The notes: generated from the sequence alone by a model not told the origin. 25,879 nucleotides of DNA from an uncultured Lachnospiraceae bacterium (GCA_910580005.1 CAJTXH010000029.1:1-25879), one strand, 5' to 3'. Shown: positions 1 through 11,231, numbered from the stretch's first letter. A program made the numbers and translations.

Positions 1-48
1 TTTTTGTATGCGGTTTCCCACAATTTTATATACAGGAACGTGTCGCAC
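1..48 (-). mobile_element. Putative 5' end of a second group II intron (cut by window edge)
   Basis: Read on the minus strand, the helicase frame stops matching its family right after the Tyr-Ile-His-Asp codons and one further G. The next bases are GTGCGACACG, which fits the GUGYG start of bacterial group II introns. The first 48 bases can fold: GTGCG can pair with a downstream CGCAT, and GTTCC with GGGAA. Proteins of this family normally continue His-Asp-Ala, and the lone G before GTGCG is exactly the first base an Ala codon needs. The intron body, its protein and the 3' exon would lie beyond the left edge. Inference from 48 bases only. The alternative is gene decay with a chance GTGCG. Confidence 0.55.
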
Positions 49-3000
49 CATCATGTATGTAGGCTATTTCCTCTGCTGGTATGCCTTTTTTTACAAGCTC
101 TGTTTTTATATAATTGTAGACATCAAAAGTTCCCTGTCCATGCCATGGTACAGAAAGCATTTCCTTATTCCAGCTTTTTTTAGGTGTGCCAATATCAGAA
201 AAAACAAGCTGTGTACCGGTAATCCCCTCTGATTCTGCTTTTTTATATTCAGCAAATACATTTTCCACTACTTTATTCAGTTTCCCGTCTTTGTTTTCTG
301 GCGCATCTGGTGTTAAAAGCCTTGCATCTGTGCCAAGAAGCCTTGCTTCATGTGTGATTTTTAAAAAATTATCTTCTGACGGGTCAACACCTCCATTACG
401 GATTTTGTCTGCACGTTCTGCAAATGTTTCCATTACCTGTTTTATATACCAGTCAGGCTCGCTTTCAACTATAATATATTTACCACCACGCAGTCCTGGT
501 ACAGGCAGGGAAAGCATGTCTTTTGTCTGTATGTCTGCCACTTCCCTGAAAACATTCATAAGTTCTGGCAGGTTTGTAAATTTATTGAAACGGGTTTTTA
601 ACCGGAAACCGCTTCCCTCAACTGCCAGTTCTAGTGCTGTTGTCTGTTCCCCAAAGTTTGCTGCCCATGAATCAAAATGCCCAATCCCCATTCTTTCAAG
701 GGTGTCTTTCTGTAAAAAACTCTGCATTACATACATCTCACAGATTGTATTACTGATTGGCGTTCCTGTGGCAAATACTATGCCCCGCCCATTGTGGAGT
801 TCATTTATATATTCACATTTTAAGAACATGTCCATTGCCCTCTGGCTGCCGCTGCCAGTAACCCCTGACACATTCATTTTTGAAAATACTGCCATATTTT
901 TAAAAGCATGTGCCTCATCAACCATTATGCTGTCTATGCCAAGTTCCTCAAAATTAATAAGGTCATCTTTCCTTGCTTCATCTGTCATTTTTTCCAGCTG
1001 CTCTTCCAGACGCTTTTTCTGTGCCTCCATCTGTTTTACAGTCCAGTCCTGCCCGTTTTTTACCTTCATTTCAGCTATTGCAAGTGTTATCCCTTCAACC
1101 TGGCGCTTTAACAGCATTTCTTTCCTTTCTTTTGATATTGGGATTTTCTCAAACTGTAGGTGTGAAAGGATTATGCAGTCATAGTCACCTGTGGCAATAC
1201 GTGATATAAACTGCTTTCTCCTTGTTTTTTCAAAATCACGTTCTGTTGCAACTAAAATACTGGCAGAAGGATAAAGGCGCAGGAATTCACTTGCTGTCTG
1301 CCCTACAAGCGGTTTTGGCACTACCATTGCTGTCTTATTTGCAAGCCCTAACCTTTTCTGCTCCATGCAGGCTGCCACCATTTCAAAGCTTTTCCCTGCA
1401 CCTACACAGTGGGCAAGAAGTGTATTGCCGCCAAGCAGTATCCTGGCTACTGCATTAACCTGGTGCTTATTTAAATGGATATCCGGGTTCATTCCTGGAA
1501 ATTCAAGGTAACTTCCGTCATATTCACGCAGGCGCAGGTTATTAAATGTTTCATTGTAGTATGCTACATATTTTGCACGCCTTTCTGGTTCTTTAAAAAT
1601 CCATTCCCTGAAAGCTTCTTTTAGCTGCTCCTGCTTTTCCCTTGCAAGCATTGTTTCTTTCTGGTTTGTTTCATAATGGTACTTGCCGTTACCATCTTCA
1701 ATACGGTCTCTTACAGTCACAGTACGGAGGTTAAGTGTGTTTTCAAAGATTGTATAGGCATCCATTCTTTGTGTACCATATGTTTCTGTGGCAGCAACAG
1801 AGTGTTTATCAAAGGATTTATTTTCAATAAACCACTCCATGCCTGATTTGTCTAATTTTATATTTATGCCTGTTATGTAACCGTTGCCCCTGTATGCCCT
1901 TCTTGTAAATGGTGTTTTTAATATGTCAAAAATAAATTCTTCATAATCACCTGCTTCAATCCATGTAGTACCAATACGGACATCAATTTCTGAAGCATCA
2001 AGGTCTTTGGGCTGTACTTTTTCAAGTGCTGCCACATTAACCGAAAAAAGTTCTGGCTTTTCTTTTGCATAAGCTTTCGCAATACACAGTTTTTCACGCA
2101 CATTGCCAGAGAGATATTTGTCTGCTGTTTCCCAGCCCTGGTATTTATTGTTTTCATTATAAGACTGTGGGTTTAAAAATATAATGCCTTCAAGGTCTTT
2201 AACTGTCTTTTCACACTGTAATTCCTTTACCTGCTGTAAGGACAAAGGATTTTCCACTGTACCAGGAATATCTGGTTTATAAATGTCTGCCATAAACGGT
2301 ATATTGACACCATTAAACTCATTTATGGAAATTCCCAGTGCTTCAGCTGCTGTTTCTGCACTTTTTATCTCTTTTTTTGCCTTTATTGTCTGTTTAGTAA
2401 ACATGTCTGCTTTTGTAACATTTCCCTCTGCGTCAACAGACTCAAGCGAACATAAAAGCGGGTAATCCCCATCGTCCCTGAAAACCCTGGAATTGCCCTG
2501 TGATGTTATATAGCCATATTTTTTGGTATAACTGTCATAAATACTGTTTAATGTTTCCTGTGCTTTTTTTAGTTCCTCCGTGCTGCACCCGTCTGTCTGT
2601 ATCTGTATTAAATGTCTTGTACATCTGCGGATTTTATCAAGCCCTTTTATACGCTCCATCTGTTTTTCACCAATGTCCTGCAGGTACATTTTTGAGTCTT
2701 TCCTGTAGTAAAGTTTGCCACCAGCAAATGTGTAGGTAAAATTTTTAACATCCGGGTCTGCTGGTATTATCCCCTCTGCCTGTTCTTCCTCCCCGTTTAA
2801 TTCCCCGGTATCTGTAAAACTCTTAGTATCTGCCCTGATATTTTTTATGGCTTCTTTAATTGCATTTTCAAGGTTAAAACCCTCATTATTATTTACACAT
2901 CTGGTATATTTTGAGTTTTCACCAAAGCGTCCTGTGTCATATTCCATATGCCCAAGCATCATTCCAGGGTGTTCTATAAAGTAACTGTTTACAGGTATGC

Positions 3001-5641
3001 CATCTTCTGTAATTCCAAGATGCACCCAGTCTGGTTCTGTAACAGTTTTATGCTCTTTTTTCTGGAAAAACAGGATATCAGTTGTAACTTCTGTCCCTGC
3101 ATTTTCTTTAAATGTGCTGTCTGGAAGCCTTATGGCTCCTATAAGTTCTGCCCTTTCTGCAAAATATTTCCTTGCCCTGCTGTCCTTTTTGTCCATTGTG
3201 CCTTTAGTTGTTACCAGTGCTATGACCCCTCCCGGCCTTACAAGGTCTATGGATTTTGCAATAAAATGGTCATGTATTTTAAAGCCCAGCGGGTTATGCT
3301 TCCTGTCAAAAATCCTGAAATCCCCAAAGGGCACATTGCCAATGGCAATATCAAAAAAATTATCTTCATAATTTACATCTTCAAAACCGTTTATTTCTAT
3401 ATTTGCATGTGGATAAAGAAGTTTTGCAATACGTCCGCTGGTGCTGTCTTTTTCTACACCATAAAGGCCACAGTTTTTAACAAGCCCCTGTGGAAGCTGC
3501 CCGAAGAAATGCCCTGTGCCCATGCCAGGCTCAAGCACATTCCCTCCTTTAAAGCCAAGGTTTTGTAATGCCTGCACTACTGCCCCTGCTACTGTTTTTG
3601 GTGTATAAAATGCACTTATTACAGTTTCCCTTGCTGAAATATATTCTTCATCTGTAAGAAGCCCTTTTAACTGGCTGTACTGGCGGCTCCACTCCGTATT
3701 CTTTTCATCAAATGCCTGTGGCAGGCCGCCCCAGCCTGAATATCTTTGCAGGGTTTCCTGTTCTTCTGGTGTTGCTTTCCTGTTTTCACTTTCCACTTGT
3801 TTTAAAACTTTTATTGCTTCTATGTTCCATTCAAAATGCGTCTTTGCACCTGCCTGTACTAGCTGTTTTGGTACAGGCTGTACTTCTTTATGCGCTTTTT
3901 CTGGTATTTTTTCCTGTGCCTGGTTCTGTATCTCTTCTGTTTCTTTTTTACTTTCATTGCACAAATTAAAAAATTTACGGTAAACAGGGTTTAAACTGTC
4001 ATTTCCTGCCTGCGAAATCTCTTTTTCATACTGGTTGCGTTCTTCTTTTGTACAGTATCCTTCCCTGCTAACAATATATGCAAGGACAGCATACAGTACA
4101 TGGTAATTTGTTTTATATATTGTCCTTTTCCCTTCTTTATTCCTGACACTGGCTGTAATGCTGTTCTTACGCATGGTATATTCAATAATCCCATGCCTGT
4201 TGCTGCCATAAATAATTTTTTCTTCTCCACCACCAGTAACAAGCCCTGCAAGCAGCCCGGTTTTAACTGGTACAGGTACAAGCCTTGTTGCTGCCATATC
4301 CTGTAAGAATGGCTTATGGGACATATAGGCATTTTCCGTGGCAGTAATAAGTATTTCCAGCGCATTGCAAAGTTCTGGCTGCATGGCAGCAACCTTATTG
4401 TAATTATACTCTGTCTGTCCTTCTTCCAGCTGTACAGCTGGTTTTATATCTGCTAATTCAAACAGGGAAGCCTGGTGGTATGTGGCTTCCCTGTTATTAA
4501 CAGTATTATTTTGTACAGTCCCTAATGGTATCTGTGTATTACTCCGTCCAGCACTGTTTCCTCTGCCATCCTCATCCCCTGTTCCCTTATCTTCCATATT
4601 TCCATGCTGGAATGTGGGTCTGCCGGCTTGTGTGTTTCCAGGTAACTTTTTGTTATCTGTTCCAGAAGCTGTCCTGCTTCCTCCTCTGTTTCTTTCATCT
4701 TCTCCATAAGCCTCCCTGTCCTTAAAAGGCTTCGGTATCTCCTGTTGTGGTTCTCCTCCATGTATTCCATTGCCATTATCCCGTATTTCCCCAGTGGAAG
4801 CATTTCCATTTCCTCTGCCTTTATATCCGGGTACATCATCCCGTCCGCCCCTTTGTGGTATGTTATCTCCATAACCTGCCTTCCTTTCTTCTGCTATCTT
4901 TGCTATGTTACGGTTAATCCCCCTTAACAGTGTGCATGAAACATCACTTACAAGAGAGCCTAATATATCAATGCTTTCTTTGTCTGTAACAGCTGTTACT
5001 GCACTTAAATCCTGCTCTGTCCCTGAAAGCCCGAAACCACATCTTGTACCAGCCGCATATAAAATGCTGTTTTTTATAAGTTTTGCAGCAGCAGTTTCTG
5101 GTGTTTCATCTTCCCTGGCTTCCATATCTTTTGCAAGCAGGGAAACAGCGTCCTCCATCCTCTGTTTAAAATCCCTTTCTATTATGGATTCCACCTGTCT
5201 TTTTGTAAAGGCTTTAAAATGGAAAAGTTTTGTTTCCCGGCTTCCAGCAGGCATTTCTTCAATTTCCCCGTTTTTTACAAGGAAAGCAAGGTATTCATCA
5301 AGATGCCCCCTTTCAAAATCCCATGTAAGCCTGCCGCTGCTGCCACCTGTATCACTTATATCAAATACATAGCGCATATTGTCTTTTAATGCCCTTGACG
5401 GGTATACAGCTATGCCACAGCTTCCCCTGCGTACATAGCGTCCGACCCTTTTCCATGTGTCAAAATCCGCAAGCATTGACGCATCCGGCCTTTGTGCATA
5501 TACCAGGAGTATATTGTCAAATTCAAAGCGGTAAATCTTCCCTGTAAGCCTGCATACATCTTTCCATGCTTTTTCAGATTTTGTTACTGTACCTGCTACA
5601 CTGCTATATATTTCCCCTGCTTTAATATCTGCCTTTTTCAT
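49..5641 (-). CDS. Giant ArdC-like / DNA methylase / SNF2-type helicase protein, 5' exon
   Basis: About 1864 residues are visible. Residues about 9-85 resemble the ArdC/LtrC-type N-terminal ssDNA-binding region. Residues about 280-400 are low-complexity and rich in Gly, Asn, Arg and Asp. A class I methyltransferase fold follows, with a GMGTG SAM loop near 707 and GNVPF, in the place of N-P-P-[YF], near 770. The helicase has Walker A GAGKS near 1413, DEAH near 1573 and ATGTP near 1624. Such proteins are standard cargo of Tn1549-type elements and are thought to protect or process incoming DNA. The ATG at 5641 overlaps the stop of the upstream MT-A70 gene by four bases (ATGA), suggesting translational coupling. 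Without splicing the frame runs into TAA at 26-28, adding a few unrelated residues. The normal helicase C-terminal half (motifs V and VI) is absent and is expected beyond the putative intron. The asparagine in place of the usual Asn-Pro-Pro start makes methylase activity uncertain. Confidence 0.85.
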
Positions 5642-6252
5642 GCCATGCCCTCCAGTGCCTCCCTGATATCCCTTCCATCAATTTCATCACCAAGGCAGTC
5701 CCAGCCTTTATATTCCTGCCTTGCAAAAAGTTCAATGCGTGGCAGGTCGCCACACAATGCTACAATCCTCTCCCTTATTTCATCTGGTTTCCTGCTGTGT
5801 TCCCTGATTCTTGCATCACATACCTGTGGCACTGATTTTGATACACGTTTCGGGCTGCCTTTTGTACCAAGCAGGCATATCTCTGAATTGGAACGTGTCC
5901 AGAAACCAAGCCCCATAAAAAATGTATCTGCTTTTTTATTCCGCTTTACCCAGTTAAAAGCACAGGTCTTGTATTTAAATCCCCAGCTTTCCATAACAGA
6001 AATGCCTTCCAGAAGGCAGGGGAACGTTACCCATAAAAAAAGAAAACTGTCACTGTCAGCAATTTCCCCGACTGGCAGCGAACGTATTTCCTCTATGTCC
6101 ATTGTATGGTAATGGTCTTCTGCACTCCTGCCCATACCCTTTTTTGAGTAAACTTTATACCTGTATGGCGGGTCTGCATATAAAATTTTATACTTTTTTC
6201 CTTTAAAAAGCTGTTCTTTTGTTTCTTTTATATTAACAGGATTATTTTCCAA
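5638..6252 (-). CDS. MT-A70 family DNA adenine N6-methyltransferase
   Basis: 204 residues. The catalytic DPPY motif lies at residues 27-30, after the strand Y-K-I-L-Y-A, as in MT-A70/phage-type adenine methyltransferases that transfer methyl from SAM to adenine N6. The rest fits the family: a Phe-Leu-Phe-Leu-Trp-Val strand near 70-75 and the closing R-I-E-L-F-A-R segment near 171-177. Start: an in-frame TAA lies directly upstream of a TTG at 6252, and the next in-frame ATG is beyond the catalytic motif, so TTG is the only sensible start; AGGAGG lies ten bases before it. The gene overlaps the preceding small gene by 11 bases and the next gene by four, so the three are probably co-translated. 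Likely role: modifying element DNA against host restriction. The target sequence cannot be read from the protein. Confidence 0.88.
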   Translation of the reverse strand: MENNPVNIKETKEQLFKGKKYKILYADPPYRYKVYSKKGMGRSAEDHYHTMDIEEIRSLPVGEIADSDSFLFLWVTFPCLLEGISVMESWGFKYKTCAFNWVKRNKKADTFFMGLGFWTRSNSEICLLGTKGSPKRVSKSVPQVCDARIREHSRKPDEIRERIVALCGDLPRIELFARQEYKGWDCLGDEIDGRDIREALEGMA

Positions 6253-6619
6253 TTAACAGTTTCCTCCTTTCCAAATCCCTGAGCCTGCAAAGCATTTTTG
6301 TTTCTTCCTTGTCAAGCTTTATATATGCACATTTGTTTTCTTTTTTCCTGGCATTTTTTAATGCCTTTGAATATTTCCTGCCAAGGCGCAGGAGTATATG
6401 GTTCATATGTGAAATGCTGAGTGCTTCCCTGAAATCCATTCTGTTTTCTGGCAAAAAAATATCCCTGGTTTCTTCTGCTTTTGCACAGATAAGGGATATT
6501 ATATGCTCTATATCATTTATATCTGTTTCTTCTGTAAACTTTGTTTCACCACTGCGCAGCCACTCTTTTTCAAGACACCTTATTGCGTATTTTAACGCAT
6601 CTGTTATGTTTTTTTCCAT
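6242..6619 (-). CDS. Hypothetical helical protein, 125 aa
   Basis: I do not recognise this family. The protein is soluble-looking, with no membrane segment or signal peptide. It is predicted mostly helical, with many Glu, Lys and Arg and a very basic C-terminal third (K-A-L-K-N-A-R-K-K-E-N-K, then R-D-L-E-R-R-K). The ATG at 6619 has a strong site, GGGAGG, six bases upstream. The gene lies between the wall hydrolase and the MT-A70 methyltransferase and overlaps the latter by 11 bases, so it is probably translated with it. A nucleic-acid-binding or methyltransferase partner role is possible from charge and position only. Confidence 0.7.
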   Translation of the reverse strand: MEKNITDALKYAIRCLEKEWLRSGETKFTEETDINDIEHIISLICAKAEETRDIFLPENRMDFREALSISHMNHILLRLGRKYSKALKNARKKENKCAYIKLDKEETKMLCRLRDLERRKLLIGK

Positions 6620-6648
6620 AAACTGCCTCCCCGTTTACTTTATTCTTC

Positions 6649-8592
6649 TTAATATGGCCTGGCATAAAACACCACATCCTTTGTCCTTAAGGCATCTTTT
6701 ACCACACCCCTGCTTTCATTTGCTGCATGTACCATTTTCCCGTCCCCCACATAGACTGCAACATGTGAAATGTTACGGAACCGCCCGTTTTTCTCATATG
6801 AATAAAAAATTAAATCACCTGGTTTTAAATCCTTTTTATTTACAAGCATGGCATGTCTGTAACAATACTGCCCCTGCCCTGCTGCTGTCCCTGGAAGTGT
6901 TACCCCTGCTTCTTTGTAAAGCCTGTACACAAGGGAGCTGCAGTCATAGTACCCCTCTTCCATGCGCTTTGCCTGGCTGTAGTGGCAGCCTGTTTTTGAC
7001 AGTGCAAGCCCTGCCACCATCTGCCCTGTTTCCCCTGCATAAGAAGCTTTATCTGCAGTAACCCCTGCTTCCATCATTGCTGTAAGGAATTTTTCCTGCT
7101 GCCTGTCCAGGCTGCCATTCTTTATATAATCATTATAATCCAGGTTATGTACCACTATTTTCCTGCTGGCAGTTTCCACAGTGCCCTCCCTGCCTTCTGC
7201 AAGAAAAGCCTCAGCCCTCTTTTTGCCCCAGTTCTGTGCCTGCTGGTGGTTTCCAAAATAAATGTCAAAATCTGTGCCATGTGCATTTAAGTTGCCAGTA
7301 TCTTCAACTGTATATGTTGTCCCGTTAATTATAACTTTTGTACTCATTGGGACAATGGGGTTTCCTGCATCAACCGCAAGTGTATGCCCGCTTTTTGGCA
7401 CAGTGCCTGAAGCTGTAAGGCCTCCTGACCATTTCCCACAGCATATATAGCAGTTGCAGTATCCAGTTGTAACAACTTCACCAAGGGAGTCCCCTTTCTT
7501 TATATTTTCTGTGCCACTGGAAGCATCAAAATAATTCATCTGTGCAAAGACTTTTTTAAGGTTCTCTTTCCCGGGCTTATCCATTACAAAACCCGTTTTT
7601 CCAATGCTGTACCCAGCCATATATGCCATCAGTGTGTCATTGAAATTTGATACGGGTATGCCATCTTCTGTATTCTGGTAAGACACTGTATATCCCTTGT
7701 TTTCAAGCTCCATTATTTCATTATTAAATTCCATGTAATAACTGCTTAACACACTCTGTATGGTATCATATCCCGTATCTGGCTGCGGGAATAAAACTGA
7801 AAGCGGGGAACAGTAAATAATGGAAACCATAATAACTGTAATAATACCTGTGGTTAATACAACAGGAAGCAGGCACATGGCCACAGGCACAAGTGCATTT
7901 AAAAGAGCCTGTCCTGCCATAAACAGCATTGTCTTTGCTGTTTTTACTGTCCTGCCAGTAAAGTTTCCATTACTGCTGTCCTCTTTTAACTGTAAATTTT
8001 CCAGAAAAGATAAAACCATCTGTTGTTTAACAAAAGATTTTTTATTTTTGTTTTTATCTCTCTTATAAGTCCTGCTGGTATTATCTGTTATATGCCTGCC
8101 TTTTTTCTTTCCTGGCAGCCCTGGTTCTCTTGAATTGATTTTCTGTTGGTTATATTCACTTTCTGTATATATTCCGCCAGAACTTTTTCTTGCCCTGCCT
8201 GTTACTATATACTCCTCCTGCCGTGGTCCTGTTAAAGCCTTGTTCCCGCTGGCTTGTGTAATATCTGGGGCTGCTGTTTCTGTAAGCCCTGCCCCGCCTG
8301 TTGTTATATCTTTTTCATATACATTTTTTACATATGTTTCTTTTTCTGCATTATTTTTTGTATTTGCAATTTTTTTATCTTCCACATTTCCATATTCTAT
8401 TTTCGTGATATTCCCTTGCATGGCTTTATGGCTGTATATTACAGGACCTTTACCGTTATCCACATTCTGCCGTCTCGGTTTATAATCCCCATAAAAAAAT
8501 GCACCACCATTATTATATTCTGGCAATGCATTGTTTGTTTCTTTTCTTTTACGGATAACTACAGGACTTTCTTCTGCTTTTTTTATCTTCAT
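6649..8592 (-). CDS. T4SS peptidoglycan hydrolase: 3D domain plus NlpC/P60 peptidase (VirB1-like)
   Basis: About 647 residues. Residues 1-215 are a polar, basic, disordered-looking cytoplasmic tail; a hydrophobic membrane segment follows at about 222-261. A spacer comes next, then a 3D (double-psi barrel) domain at about 372-448 with its three Asp sites (A-V-D, V-E-D-T-G, D-F-D-I-Y-F). The C-terminal NlpC/P60 (C40) domain at about 521-646 has catalytic Cys551 (Y-Y-D-C-S-S), His610 (I-S-H-V-A-V-Y) and His622 (V-H-A-A-N). Known role of such proteins in Gram-positive conjugation (Tn916 Orf14, CwlT, TcpG types): opening the wall for the transfer channel. Most relatives pair NlpC/P60 with a lysozyme-like domain; here a 3D domain takes that place. 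Start: a GTG sits 12 bases upstream inside the ribosome site, but GGAGG-TTTAT-ATG selects 8592. It follows virB4 by 47 bases. Confidence 0.9.
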   Translation of the reverse strand: MKIKKAEESPVVIRKRKETNNALPEYNNGGAFFYGDYKPRRQNVDNGKGPVIYSHKAMQGNITKIEYGNVEDKKIANTKNNAEKETYVKNVYEKDITTGGAGLTETAAPDITQASGNKALTGPRQEEYIVTGRARKSSGGIYTESEYNQQKINSREPGLPGKKKGRHITDNTSRTYKRDKNKNKKSFVKQQMVLSFLENLQLKEDSSNGNFTGRTVKTAKTMLFMAGQALLNALVPVAMCLLPVVLTTGIITVIMVSIIYCSPLSVLFPQPDTGYDTIQSVLSSYYMEFNNEIMELENKGYTVSYQNTEDGIPVSNFNDTLMAYMAGYSIGKTGFVMDKPGKENLKKVFAQMNYFDASSGTENIKKGDSLGEVVTTGYCNCYICCGKWSGGLTASGTVPKSGHTLAVDAGNPIVPMSTKVIINGTTYTVEDTGNLNAHGTDFDIYFGNHQQAQNWGKKRAEAFLAEGREGTVETASRKIVVHNLDYNDYIKNGSLDRQQEKFLTAMMEAGVTADKASYAGETGQMVAGLALSKTGCHYSQAKRMEEGYYDCSSLVYRLYKEAGVTLPGTAAGQGQYCYRHAMLVNKKDLKPGDLIFYSYEKNGRFRNISHVAVYVGDGKMVHAANESRGVVKDALRTKDVVFYARPY

Positions 8593-8639
8593 ATAAACCT
8601 CCACATTTATAAATTCCTTTATAATATCCTGCCACCATT

Positions 8640-11231
8640 TTATCCATATATCATCCAGCTTTCCCCATCTTCATGTAAAGGTGTTTTACGGCTTCCAGGA
8701 AGCTCTTTTGTATCTTCAAAGTCCCAGAAACTGTTATAAGCTTTTGCAGTTTCATTATATAATTCCGTATAATTATTTTTACTTGTATGCCTTTTAGGGA
8801 TATAAATTTTTGTTGGTGCATTGCCAGTGTCCTCCTGTAATGCGCCTTCTTCCTGCTGTGCCCCATCTTCCCCGTATATAATACTGCCTTCTGCAATTTT
8901 TTCATGGAGGTCTGTGTTATACAGCCTGTACAGGCTGCTTTCCCGGCTTATCCTGTTATCAAATGGTATTACTGTATTCCCGCATTTTAACAGCCCCATT
9001 CCCCTTTGTGAATTATTTACATAACGTAACTGCGCACCAGATATGCCTGTTGTTTCCTCTATTTTTTTGCTGTCTGTATCGGACTGCCTTAAAAGAGAAA
9101 TAAATTCGCTGTTTGAAAGGAGTGTTGCTGAATTGTCATCATATAAAAGGTCTGTGATATTCTGGGTTATGCCTGTGCACAGCCCTCCCTGTTTCCTTAC
9201 TTTTTTCCAGAGTTCTTTCAGGTACCCGGCACTGTATTCATTCTTTAAAAGCATATGGCATTCATCTACATACAGCCATGTTGCCCGTCCACGTTTTCCA
9301 TTGCTGGTAATTTTTTTCTGTACTGCTTCCATCATTACAAGCATTGCCACAGGTGCAAGCTGTGTACCCAGATCCTGTATGCCATAAACTGTGAAACGGC
9401 TGTCCATGTCAACATTTGTCTGGTGGTTAAAAATATTTAGTGAACCCTCTGTAAAAAGCCTTAATGCAAGTGCAAGTTCCCTTGCCTCTGGCTCACTGTC
9501 TGCCTCCAGCCTCCGGTGGAAATCTGACATCAGCGGGACCCTCCCGTTTTTCCATGCCCATGTATATGTATCCATCATGCATTTGTCAATTACTGGGTTA
9601 TGTATATATGGTTTAAGCCCTTTTTTAAGAAGCCTTTCAAAAAGGCTTAACATAAACACTGATTTCTCCGCTGCTATATCACGCAGCGTTTCCCTGCTGC
9701 ACCCGGCAATATCCGCATCAAAAGGGTTTAAATAATTCCTTGTGTATGGTGACAGGTTTACAACTGTACCTTTAAAGGAAGCTGCAATGTTAAAATATTC
9801 CCCCATCGGGTCAATTACCACCACATCATCAGGTGTATTTAAAAACACACTGCCCATTTCCTGTTTTGCAAAAAATGATTTCCCAGAACCAGAAACACCA
9901 AAAATAAAACCATTGCCATTAACAAGCTTTTTGCGGTTCCCAATGTTTATGTTCCTGCTCTCCTGGTTAATGCCATAATAATTACCGCCGCCATCATTTA
10001 ATTCCTGTACATTGAAAGGCATAAGCGCAGCAAGCGGCTGTGTGAGCATTGTACGCATTGTCCCTACCTGCCTTACCCCTATTGGGAGTGCTGTGTTAAG
10101 GGCTTCACGCTGTTTAAGGTAGTGCACATCAATGTTTACTGAATGGCTTCTTCCAATTTTTCCAATGGTTTCTGTAATGCTGTCCAGTCCCTCCATGCTC
10201 CCTGCCATTATGACAATAGTAACTGCAACATAAAACATGCACTGCCCGTTTTCCCTTACATCATCCATTGTTTCTTCTATTTTCTTTTTTTCATTGCGTT
10301 TCATATATGAAATTTCTGTAGAAAAATCATTGTTTTTATTGCGGACTCTCTGCTGTCTTATAATATCACTTTCAACACCAAGGTATTTTTTCTGTAATAC
10401 CTTTACTGCCATTTCCTTTGGTACAGGCACCACATCAATGCTTGTAAATGAATGGACCGGCAGGGAAACTATTTCATTTAAGAACCTGTCTGGCAGGCTT
10501 CCAGGCAGTTTTTTGAAAAACAGTGCCCTCACAAATTTACCTTCATCTTCAATATGGTCCGGGTAATATTTCAGCATGCCGTTACAAAGGTCATTGCGGA
10601 AATCTGAGCCTGTTTTCTTTGCCTGTTTTATATCAAAATTAAAACCGTCCTCCCTGCCAAGGTGGTAGAAACCATACAATACTTTAAGCCTTTCATTCCC
10701 ATCAAGTGGCGTTATGTCTGTGCCAAGCTGCTGGTATGACTTGCGTACTGATGACTCAAGTGTTGCAAACTGCACTTTTGCTTCCTCAAAACTTTTCCTT
10801 GTGACAATAAGGGTAAGGTAAAGTTCCTGCTCAATGCCCTGGGTGCCTTCCATGATTTTTTCCTCAATAATGTCATTATAAGCCCTGCGCCCGTCATCAA
10901 ACCCGTCACCTTTATAATGCATAAGGACTGTTTCCCTTAAATCCTGCATATCCTTATTTTTATTATTTATTGTAATCTTGAAACAACAGTCCATTGAATC
11001 AAGGAACTGGCAGTACCTTATAAATATGTCCTCCTGTTCCTTTTCTGCCATTGTGGAATAATTGATATCTGAAAAACGGTAACATTTGCTGTAACGTCCG
11101 TCCGCCACCTCAAAAATACCATTTTCTGCAATTTTTTTAATCTCTATGGTTTCCTGTATGGATTTAGGAGTCCTGTATAATGGCATGTCTGCCTTTTTTA
11201 ACTCCTTAAACCTGTCTGAAAATAGTCCCAT
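8640..11231 (-). CDS. virB4: VirB4/TrsE-family conjugation ATPase
   Basis: 863 residues, a normal length for this family. It has Walker A G-V-S-G-S-G-K-S at 445-452, I-D-P-M-G-E-Y after it near 473-479, and Walker B W-L-Y-V-D-E-C-H at 652-659. VirB4 proteins are cytoplasmic, membrane-associated ATPases that power assembly of the type IV channel and transfer through it. The ATG at 11231 has AGGAGG eight bases upstream, so the start is secure. Upstream, 98 bases separate it from the C5 methyltransferase gene and contain a strong hairpin (11259-11293). Downstream, 47 bases lead to the wall hydrolase. The Q-Q-E-E-G-A-L-Q-E-D tail near 815-825 is a polar C-terminal extension of unknown role. Confidence 0.96.
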   Translation of the reverse strand: MGLFSDRFKELKKADMPLYRTPKSIQETIEIKKIAENGIFEVADGRYSKCYRFSDINYSTMAEKEQEDIFIRYCQFLDSMDCCFKITINNKNKDMQDLRETVLMHYKGDGFDDGRRAYNDIIEEKIMEGTQGIEQELYLTLIVTRKSFEEAKVQFATLESSVRKSYQQLGTDITPLDGNERLKVLYGFYHLGREDGFNFDIKQAKKTGSDFRNDLCNGMLKYYPDHIEDEGKFVRALFFKKLPGSLPDRFLNEIVSLPVHSFTSIDVVPVPKEMAVKVLQKKYLGVESDIIRQQRVRNKNNDFSTEISYMKRNEKKKIEETMDDVRENGQCMFYVAVTIVIMAGSMEGLDSITETIGKIGRSHSVNIDVHYLKQREALNTALPIGVRQVGTMRTMLTQPLAALMPFNVQELNDGGGNYYGINQESRNINIGNRKKLVNGNGFIFGVSGSGKSFFAKQEMGSVFLNTPDDVVVIDPMGEYFNIAASFKGTVVNLSPYTRNYLNPFDADIAGCSRETLRDIAAEKSVFMLSLFERLLKKGLKPYIHNPVIDKCMMDTYTWAWKNGRVPLMSDFHRRLEADSEPEARELALALRLFTEGSLNIFNHQTNVDMDSRFTVYGIQDLGTQLAPVAMLVMMEAVQKKITSNGKRGRATWLYVDECHMLLKNEYSAGYLKELWKKVRKQGGLCTGITQNITDLLYDDNSATLLSNSEFISLLRQSDTDSKKIEETTGISGAQLRYVNNSQRGMGLLKCGNTVIPFDNRISRESSLYRLYNTDLHEKIAEGSIIYGEDGAQQEEGALQEDTGNAPTKIYIPKRHTSKNNYTELYNETAKAYNSFWDFEDTKELPGSRKTPLHEDGESWMIYG

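Noticed and set aside
186..1184. 332-residue plus-strand frame opposite the helicase, and other long plus-strand frames
   Set aside because: Ser/Leu/Phe-rich shadows of the coding strand with no motifs. All supported genes are on the minus strand.
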